DNA of 44,596 bases from Klebsiella pneumoniae. GTDB lineage: Bacteria > Pseudomonadota > Gammaproteobacteria > Pseudomonadales > UBA5518. This document shows, in pieces, positions 39,177 through 44,596 of the stretch. The stretch spans positions 1-44,596 of the forward strand of contig CAMAXE010000033.1 in NCBI GenBank assembly GCA_945862145.1, read 5' to 3'. The notes below the pieces were generated by a model, which saw only the letters and a list, made by a program, of their open reading frames with translations, had not been told where the DNA came from and did not search any database. Each line of letters opens with the position of its first letter. Position 1 is the stretch's first letter. The position numbers were made by a program, and so were the translations under genes.

Positions 39177-41465
39177 TTAAATGACCACAAAGAAACTGGC
39201 TGCAGTCAGAGTGGGATGGCTGCTGACTCCCAAGGTCGCGAATTGCACTTGATCCGCGCCATTAAGCGAACCATCGGCGTCATAGAAAAGTGCGCCTGTG
39301 CCCTGATCGTAGATGATGTGATCGTTGGCATCCTGCACAGCCGTGCCCACAACGAAAAACATGCTCGGATCCAGCGCCGTCGTGGCCACCACCTGCCCCA
39401 GCGCGAGGAATATGTCGTCATCGAGCAGGATTTTGTCCGTCGAGCCCCCCGCTCCCCAGTCCTTGATCGTGTCAAGGTTGGTGGCGGGGTTGAGAGCCGT
39501 GTTGAAAACGAAGGAGTCGATACCCGCACCCCCTGTGAGCACATCGTTGCCGAGACCACCCTTCAGTGCGTCGTTTCCTCCAGCACCCGCGAGCGCGTTG
39601 TTACCAGCATTGCCCGTGATCGTATTGGCGGTACTGGTGCCAGCCCCCGCGATATTGGCCGTGCCCGTCAGCGTGAGGTTCTCGACGAAGCTGACCGAGG
39701 TCAACGCGTAACTTTTGGAGCTGTTGATGGTGTCGACGCCACCGGCGTCGATGCCACTGCCCGGAGCCGTAGCCTCATCGACCTGATCGAGGGTGGAATT
39801 CGCATTCACTGTGTAGCTGTCATTGCCAGCACCACCGCGCATGACATCGTTTCCGGCACCACCATTGAGGATGTCGTTGCCAATGCCGCCATCAAGGGTG
39901 TCATCACCAAGGCCACCGAGCAGTTGGTCGCTGCCAGCGTCACCGCTCAGGGTGTTGGCGGCAGCATTGCCCGTGATCACGTTGTTCAAGGTGTTGCCGC
40001 TGCCATTGATAGCCGCGCTACCGGTAAGTGTGAGGTTCTCGAGGTTCTGCCCCAGCGCGTAACTGAGCACGCTCTCGACACGGTCGGCGCCCCCCGCGGC
40101 AGCCTCTGTGACCGTGTCGTTGACATCATCGATCCTGTAGACATCGTTGCCGCTACCTCCGGACATGGCGTCGGCACCGGCGCCCCCGTCCAGCGTATCG
40201 TTACCGGCATTGCCCGTCAGCGTGTCGGCGCCGCCACCACCGGCGAGGAGGTTCACTCCGCTGTTGCCCACGATGACATTCGCCAGATCATTTCCCGTGC
40301 CGTTTGTAGCGGTCGTACCGGTCAGCGTGAGGTTCTCGAGGTTCTGCCCCAGCGCGTAACTGAGCACGCTCTCGACCCGGTCGGTGCCTTCTGCAGCAGC
40401 CTCGGTGACCGTGTCGTTGATGTGATCGATCCTGTAGACATCGTTGCCGATACCTCCGGACATGGCGTCCGCACCGGCACCCCCATCCAGCGTGTCGTTA
40501 CCGGCATCGCCCGTCAGGGCGTCTGCGCCGCCACCGCCGGCGAGGAGGTTCGCTCCGCTGTTGCCCACGATGACATTCGCCAGATCATTTCCCGTGCCGT
40601 TTATGGCGGTCGTACCGGTCAGCGTGAGGTTCTCGAGGTTCTGCCCCAGCGCGTAACTAACCACGCTCTCGACCCGGTCGGTGCCTTCTGCAGCAGCCTC
40701 GGTGACCGTGTCGTTGATGTGATCGATCCTGTAGACATCGTTACCGATACCGCCGGACATGGCGTCCGCACCGGCACCCCCATCCAGCGTGTCGTTGCCG
40801 TCACCACCGGACAGGCTGTTGATTGCGGTGTTCCCGGTGATGAGGTTGTTGAGGCCGTTGCCGGTGCCATTGAGTGCCGCGGTGCCCGTCAGTTCCAGGT
40901 TCTCGACGAAACTCCCCAGCACGTAGCTGATCGCAGCCCTGACCAGGTCGATGCCGCCGGCATCCACGGTGGTGGCAGTCCGCGTCGCGGTAGCGAAATG
41001 CACGCTGCTGTTCGATTCGATCACCTGGTCAGCGGCGTTGTCGACCACATAGGTGTCGTTGCCCGCACCACCGTACATCGAATCGGCGCCAGCTGAGCCA
41101 TCCAGGGTGTCGTTGCCTCCTACGCCGAGAACGACATCGGCCGCTGCCGTACCCGTGAGCGCATCGTCTCCCGCCGAGCCGACAGCAACCACCAAGTTGG
41201 TGTACTTGATCTGCTCGAAATTCCTGAAGGTGGCCGTGCCGCTCGATGTCGTCATCGTGATCACGCCGGTGCCATCGACGGTGAGCTTGAAATTCGAATC
41301 GGGGTAGGAATAACCTTCCTTGGTGGTGTCTACCGTGTCCTTGCCACCCAGGCCGTCGATGGTAGCGCCCTTAATGACGACGAAACCCGTGGGGGTACTG
41401 CCCAGAAATCCGTCTTTGACAAAGAAATTATTGTTGCCACTGTCGAGCGTGATCGTCGTTGCCAT
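39177..41465 (-). CDS. RTX calcium-binding repeat protein, probably secreted
   Basis: The protein has 762 residues. No signal peptide; many glycine-rich nonapeptides of the type [20 protein letters not shown] bind Ca2+ in beta-rolls. Between rolls lie recurring modules such as [20 protein letters not shown]. The C-terminal about 80 residues ([40 protein letters not shown]) are the usual end of type I-secreted RTX proteins, so export by an ABC/TolC apparatus encoded elsewhere is expected. No enzymatic domain was found, so it may be an adhesin, S-layer-like or scaffold protein. It lies 24 bp after the ApbE-like gene and 13 bp before dsbD. A 297-bp unit is repeated inside (40,005-40,803). Confidence 0.88.
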   Translation of the reverse strand: MATTITLDSGNNNFFVKDGFLGSTPTGFVVIKGATIDGLGGKDTVDTTKEGYSYPDSNFKLTVDGTGVITMTTSSGTATFRNFEQIKYTNLVVAVGSAGDDALTGTAAADVVLGVGGNDTLDGSAGADSMYGGAGNDTYVVDNAADQVIESNSSVHFATATRTATTVDAGGIDLVRAAISYVLGSFVENLELTGTAALNGTGNGLNNLITGNTAINSLSGGDGNDTLDGGAGADAMSGGIGNDVYRIDHINDTVTEAAAEGTDRVESVVSYALGQNLENLTLTGTTAINGTGNDLANVIVGNSGANLLAGGGGADALTGDAGNDTLDGGAGADAMSGGIGNDVYRIDHINDTVTEAAAEGTDRVESVLSYALGQNLENLTLTGTTATNGTGNDLANVIVGNSGVNLLAGGGGADTLTGNAGNDTLDGGAGADAMSGGSGNDVYRIDDVNDTVTEAAAGGADRVESVLSYALGQNLENLTLTGSAAINGSGNTLNNVITGNAAANTLSGDAGSDQLLGGLGDDTLDGGIGNDILNGGAGNDVMRGGAGNDSYTVNANSTLDQVDEATAPGSGIDAGGVDTINSSKSYALTSVSFVENLTLTGTANIAGAGTSTANTITGNAGNNALAGAGGNDALKGGLGNDVLTGGAGIDSFVFNTALNPATNLDTIKDWGAGGSTDKILLDDDIFLALGQVVATTALDPSMFFVVGTAVQDANDHIIYDQGTGALFYDADGSLNGADQVQFATLGVSSHPTLTAASFFVVI
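40005..40803 (-). repeat. 297-bp tandem repeats inside the RTX gene (about 2.7 units)
   Basis: The stretch encoding [15 protein letters not shown] recurs at 40,027, 40,324 and 40,621 (same phase, 297 bp apart), with near-identical flanking DNA in the two units farthest right. Each unit encodes 99 residues: one beta-roll of four to five nonapeptides, a [14 protein letters not shown] linker and a LENLTLTG strand. High DNA identity indicates recent duplication or gene conversion and makes copy number prone to change. Confidence 0.85.
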
Positions 41466-41489
41466 TGCGGCAGGCCCTCGGGTTGGGAA

Positions 41490-42377
41490 TCAGTTGGAAA
41501 AAATCGCGCCGTCGGCATCCACGCAGAGGTGGGTCATGCCGGCGGCACGCAGGAAATCGAGACCGTCCTGTTCTTTCAGCATCGCGATCGTGGCGAAACT
41601 GCCCGCCACTACTGCCATCGGGGCTAGCACGCTCACCGATGACCAGTGCGACACGGGCCAGCCGGTGCGCGGATCGAGCACGTGGCAGTAACGCTTACCT
41701 TCATGCTCGAAGTAGCGCTCGTAATCGCCGCTGGTGGCGAGTGCGCCCTGGCTCACGGGAATGGTGGCGATGAGTTCACCGGGGCGACGGGGGTTCTGCA
41801 CGCCAATCAGCCAGGGGCTTCCATCGGCCTGCGGCCCCAGCGCGCGGATATCGCCACCCAGGTTCACGTAGCCGTGTTCGAAGCCACGCTCGGTGAGCAG
41901 CGTGGCCGCGCGATCGGCTGCGTATTCCTTGCCGAAGCCGCCGAAGTCTATCTCCATGCCGGCCTCGGGCAAGCGGATGGCCGCCTCCTGACGTTCGACC
42001 CGCTGCCAGCCTATGTGCGCCAGCAGCCGGTCAAGCTCGGCCTGATCAGGCAGCTTCCGTTCGCGGAAATTCCACGCCTGCCGCAGGATGCCGGAGGTGA
42101 TGTCGAAGAGGCCGTCACTCTGGCGGTTGAGCGCGTCGGCGAAATCGAGAAGCGTGCACATTTCTGCATCGATCTCGATCCACTCGCCCGAACCGGCCGC
42201 CGCGTTTATGCGCGACACGACAGAATCCGCGCGGTAGCGTGAATAACGCTCCTCGATGCGCTGCACTTCACGCACAGCCACTTCCAGCGCGGCAGAGGCC
42301 TCGGCCTGGCCGGGCGCTGCCAACATGATTTCGTTGGCGCCGCCCATAGCGCGGAATTCGGTACGGAAAATCTCCAT
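41490..42377 (-). CDS. ApbE-family FAD:protein FMN transferase
   Basis: The protein has 295 residues. Motifs: FRAMGGANEIMLAA at the start (M-G-x-x characteristic of ApbE), EERYSRYRADSVVSRIN, the FDITSGILRQAWNF stretch, IDFGGFGKEYAADRA (FAD binding), YVNLGGDIRALG and HVLDPRTGWPVSHWSSVSVL then TIAMLKEQDGL. ApbE enzymes attach FMN through phosphate to Thr/Ser in D-x-x-(S/T)-G-A-(S/T) sites of exported proteins. No signal peptide or lipobox is seen with the ATG at 42,377, which is unusual for a periplasmic ApbE and leaves its location open. The gene starts one base after the DUF3570 stop; its partner carries such a motif. Confidence 0.9.
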   Translation of the reverse strand: MEIFRTEFRAMGGANEIMLAAPGQAEASAALEVAVREVQRIEERYSRYRADSVVSRINAAAGSGEWIEIDAEMCTLLDFADALNRQSDGLFDITSGILRQAWNFRERKLPDQAELDRLLAHIGWQRVERQEAAIRLPEAGMEIDFGGFGKEYAADRAATLLTERGFEHGYVNLGGDIRALGPQADGSPWLIGVQNPRRPGELIATIPVSQGALATSGDYERYFEHEGKRYCHVLDPRTGWPVSHWSSVSVLAPMAVVAGSFATIAMLKEQDGLDFLRAAGMTHLCVDADGAIFSN

Positions 42378-42378
42378 G

Positions 42379-43527
42379 TCAGTCGAAGGACCAACTGACG
42401 CCGAACTGCAGGAAATTCGCGCGGAAGGGTTTGATGCCCTTGCTGCCATTGCCCCAAGGGTACCAATCGGAGCGCTGCTCGTAGTTCTGGTACTCCACGT
42501 CGACCACCCAATCGGGGCCGATCTGCTTCGCCAGCTTCAGGCCGAGGGTGGTGGCGCCGAAGGTGGAGAGGCGCTGATCCTGTGACTGTATCTGGCTGCG
42601 CGGCCGGAAATTCGGCACGCCGGGGAAGCGCGGGTCCACGTAGAAATCTGCGTCGTCCTGCGCATAGAGACGGATTTCCGGCGTCAGCGTCCAGCCCCCG
42701 GGGAGCTGCTGGACGTACTCGAGGTCGACCGTGTGGGCGATGACGCCGAAGGTGTCCTCGTAATAGCGATAACTCAGGCGACTGGTACCGTCGAGATCAC
42801 TGAAATGGTGGTTCCAGCGCAGCATCGCGACATCTTGCTGGCGATGACCTGGGCGGTTGTCACGGAATTTGTAGGGGTCGCGGAAGAATCCCTCTCCTTC
42901 GGCACGGCTCAGGTTCAACTGGACGATATCGACTGGCGAGAGAATCTGGGTGATACCCACCATGAGAGAGTCGGTATCCTTGGATTCCTGCGTGGCTCCG
43001 ATCGCCGAAACGTCGATGCGGTCGTGGAGCGTGGAGACACCAGCTGTTAGCGTGGTGTTGTTGGACTCCGTGCTCCATGTACCCGTGAGCGAGTAGCCGC
43101 GCGAGGTGTAGTCACTCTCCTGCGAATCGACCCAGCCTGCCGTGAGGCTGCCGCGGCGAAAGTAGCGCGACACAGAAAGATCACGCCCGTAGCGGCGCTC
43201 TTCGATCTCACCGGCAAGCAAGTTCTCGCTGTGGAAGTAAGGCGAGGCACCAGAAACGATGTCGCGCGTGTAAGACCCCCCGATTGCCCATTCACCGGCG
43301 ACCGGCATAAGCACCGACACCGCATTTGCCTTGACGCCGATACGATCCCAGCCCGACTGCATGTCCTGATAGTCGAGGTGGCGGTAGGAAATTGTGGCAC
43401 GCTCGGGCGCGTTCTCAGCCTGTACGGGCTGGATGCCCGGAATCGCCAGCGCGGCGAGGAGGATGCCCTGCCCCAGACCAGCTGTTGGAGCGCGCGCTGA
43501 ATCCCTGCGTTTGATCACGTTTTTCAT
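42379..43527 (-). CDS. DUF3570 outer-membrane beta-barrel-like protein with flavinylation-like motif
   Basis: The protein has 382 residues from the ATG at 43,527. A signal peptide (GILLAALAIPGIQPVQA) is followed by amphipathic strands (ATISYRHLDYQDMQS, LSVSRYFRRGSLTAGW, TFGATTLGLKLAKQIG) and ends in FLQFGVSWSF, a C-terminal aromatic typical of outer-membrane barrels. Residues D89-S95 read DIVSGAS, matching the ApbE target pattern D-x-x-(S/T)-G-A-(S/T). It sits between DUF4266 and apbE with 1-bp gaps. The family has no established function. The operon context suggests a barrel bearing covalent FMN, an inference. Confidence 0.85.
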   Translation of the reverse strand: MKNVIKRRDSARAPTAGLGQGILLAALAIPGIQPVQAENAPERATISYRHLDYQDMQSGWDRIGVKANAVSVLMPVAGEWAIGGSYTRDIVSGASPYFHSENLLAGEIEERRYGRDLSVSRYFRRGSLTAGWVDSQESDYTSRGYSLTGTWSTESNNTTLTAGVSTLHDRIDVSAIGATQESKDTDSLMVGITQILSPVDIVQLNLSRAEGEGFFRDPYKFRDNRPGHRQQDVAMLRWNHHFSDLDGTSRLSYRYYEDTFGVIAHTVDLEYVQQLPGGWTLTPEIRLYAQDDADFYVDPRFPGVPNFRPRSQIQSQDQRLSTFGATTLGLKLAKQIGPDWVVDVEYQNYEQRSDWYPWGNGSKGIKPFRANFLQFGVSWSFD

Positions 43528-43528
43528 C

Positions 43529-43747
43529 TCAGTTGCACCCGCAACCGCCGCCGCCCACACCGCCGCCGCCGGCGGCGGCCTCCTTGCTGAAGTAGGTGTG
43601 TTCACGGTAGGCCTCGTCGAGCTTGTCGCCGGCAAAGGTCATTTCTTTCTTTGCGAGATAGCCTTTTTCCCACGGCTGCACCGGCTTGACAGGCGCACAA
43701 CCTGACATCACCAGCAGCGCCAGCGCGAGTCCCGAATACGCTTTCAT
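43529..43747 (-). CDS. DUF4266 small lipoprotein
   Basis: The protein has 72 residues. The signal peptide LALALLVMSGC gives a lipobox ending at C17. The conserved core PVQPWEKGYLAKKEMTFAGD is the DUF4266 signature, and a tail GGGGVGGGGCGCN ends in two cysteines. It probably anchors at a membrane and could bind metal or form a disulfide through the CxC-like end. Its start overlaps the TlpA-like stop (ATGA), and it ends one base before the DUF3570 ATG. DUF4266, DUF3570, ApbE and TlpA genes commonly occur together; the joint function is unknown. Confidence 0.88.
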   Translation of the reverse strand: MKAYSGLALALLVMSGCAPVKPVQPWEKGYLAKKEMTFAGDKLDEAYREHTYFSKEAAAGGGGVGGGGCGCN

Positions 43748-44250
43748 GGCTTTACCTCCAGATGGCTACGGATCATCTCCTCGAGTACCCCAGCGTCTTT
43801 TTCACGGAACCCCGTGTGCACCTCCAGCACCTTCCCGTCGGCGCCCACCAAAAAGCTGGTAGGCATGCCCTTAACCCCGTAGAGCGAGGCGGACGCACCC
43901 GCCGTATCGAATGCAATGCCGAATTCGGCCGGGATCTGTTCCAGAAACGCACCGGCATCCGCGCCGTCCTGATCGAGGTTGACCGCCACGATCTCGAGGC
44001 CCTCGGCCGCGTACTTGCGATGCATCTGGTTCATCCAGGGGAAAGACTTGCGGCAGGGCCCACACCACGAGGCCCAGAAGTCGACATACGTGAGTTTGCC
44101 TGACGCGGGAACAGCGACGGGGTCCTCGCGACCCTGCAGCGAAAGTACCGGCGCGATGTCCCCCACCTCCAGTGACAGCACCGGAGTGGCCGCGCTGGCC
44201 AGAAGCACGAGCGCGACGGCACGGAATGTTCGCGGCATGGAGACAGTCAT
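43744..44250 (-). CDS. TlpA-like periplasmic thioredoxin
   Basis: The protein has 168 residues. A signal peptide (AVALVLLASAATPVLS) precedes a thioredoxin fold with DFWASWCGPCRKSFPWMNQM (CGPC active site), VAVNLDQDGADAGAF and the cis-proline in GVKGMPTSFLVGADG. It should reduce disulfides in exported proteins, resupplied by the DsbD of the same operon. The second ATG (44,250) is chosen over 44,256 because GAGGAA lies at the right spacing for it. It is the first gene of the tlpA-DUF4266-DUF3570-apbE-RTX-dsbD operon. In 44,251-44,452 I see no gene and no firm promoter. Confidence 0.9.
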   Translation of the reverse strand: MTVSMPRTFRAVALVLLASAATPVLSLEVGDIAPVLSLQGREDPVAVPASGKLTYVDFWASWCGPCRKSFPWMNQMHRKYAAEGLEIVAVNLDQDGADAGAFLEQIPAEFGIAFDTAGASASLYGVKGMPTSFLVGADGKVLEVHTGFREKDAGVLEEMIRSHLEVKP

Positions 44251-44452
44251 CGACATTTCCTCGTTGGCACCGGATCAGGACAGCAGACGCAACACGATAT
44301 TCACCAAAATCACAGGGCATCCATTCACAGCGTCTCTGCATCAGACGCGATCACCTAACCAAATCCTTCGCAGCAAAGATTAGCCGTATCAACGGGGGAG
44401 CGTGTTGAACCAGATCACAGTTCCGGTGTTCCGGCCGTCGCAACGCAGCGCG

Positions 44453-44596
44453 TCAGCGCGCCGTGTTGCCGCCATCGACCAGCAGCAGATGTCCGGTCAC
44501 GTAACTCGACTCGGGGGACGCGAGGAACAGCACGGCACGCGCGATCTCCTCGGCCTCGGCAAAACGGCGCATGGGGATGTTCGCCTCGGATGCGCG
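44453..44596 (-). CDS. Short-chain dehydrogenase/reductase, C-terminal part (cut by window edge)
   Basis: The last 47 codons read [20 protein letters not shown], then [20 protein letters not shown] and TAR before the stop. PxxRxxxxEEIAxxVxFLAS…ITG…VDGG is the conserved end of classical SDR oxidoreductases (FabG-like). The Rossmann part and Tyr-x-x-x-Lys site lie outside the window, so substrate and cofactor cannot be judged. Confidence 0.9.
   Translation of the reverse strand, partial: RASEANIPMRRFAEAEEIARAVLFLASPESSYVTGHLLLVDGGNTAR

Noticed and set aside
40005-40803. CRISPR-like regular repeats
   Set aside because: The units are 297 bp, coding, and in frame with RTX nonapeptides; there are no short repeats with unique spacers anywhere in the window.
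39051-41096. 681-codon plus-strand open frame rich in Val/Asp/Arg
   Set aside because: It is the exact complement of the RTX repeats; its repetitive pattern mirrors theirs and no known fold is seen.

Overview
The window reads as a gammaproteobacterial chromosome. The right-hand core, pyrG-kdsA-eno-ftsB-ispD-ispF-pcm-nlpD-rpoS on the minus strand facing mutS-fdxA on the plus strand, is the arrangement familiar from Pseudomonas-like genomes. Pcm, RpoS, FdxA and FtsB all look gammaproteobacterial. The core genes are strongly G+C-rich at third codon positions. I cannot name a genus.

Positions 1-23,412 form an accessory (defence) island built from at least two modules. The left module (about 177-5,332) is bounded by two direct, diverged remnants of an IS3-type transposase 3' end. 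It holds a TIGR03643-type small protein, a scrap of a RecG-like/AlbA ATP-binding protein, a large phospholipase-D/SNF2-type helicase, a Bro-N protein with its own promoter and a palindromic operator candidate, and the last 80 or so codons of a DUF1156-type methylase. It looks like a partly eroded defence locus. An IS5-family transposase is cut by the left edge.

The right module (5,202-23,152) lies between two exact 148-bp direct repeats (5,054-5,201 and 23,153-23,300), each a piece of the same frameshifted integrase gene. It reads right to left: a 56-residue ribbon-helix-helix protein, a RecQ helicase fused to a C-terminal phosphoribosyltransferase (PRTase) domain, a DprA/SMF-like protein, then a complete type I BREX operon (brxA, brxB, brxC, pglX, a DUF1016/PDDEXK nuclease, pglZ, brxL). 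Nearly every junction is a 4-bp ATGA overlap. The only larger gaps are 57 bp between dprA and brxA, 67 bp before the nuclease gene, and 40 bp between the small regulator and recQ. The RecQ-PRTase plus DprA pair is the most novel-looking system here. It recalls the PRTase/DprA logic of ShosTA, but with a helicase motor attached.

Positions 23,413-37,378 are housekeeping: mismatch repair (mutS), 7Fe ferredoxin (fdxA), the stationary-phase sigma factor and NlpD, protein repair (pcm), isoprenoid synthesis (ispD/ispF), division (ftsB), glycolysis (eno), Kdo synthesis (kdsA), CTP synthase (pyrG), glycerol-3-phosphate dehydrogenase (gpsA) and an isolated modA. truD and surE, usually between ispF and pcm, are missing from this spot.

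Positions 37,379-44,250 are one compact minus-strand operon: a TlpA-like thioredoxin, a DUF4266 lipoprotein, a DUF3570 outer-membrane protein, an ApbE-type flavin transferase, an RTX repeat protein and DsbD. The DUF3570 protein carries a D-x-x-S-G-A-S motif resembling the ApbE target site. This suggests a periplasmic or outer-membrane flavin/thiol redox system. The window ends in the 3' end of a short-chain dehydrogenase gene.
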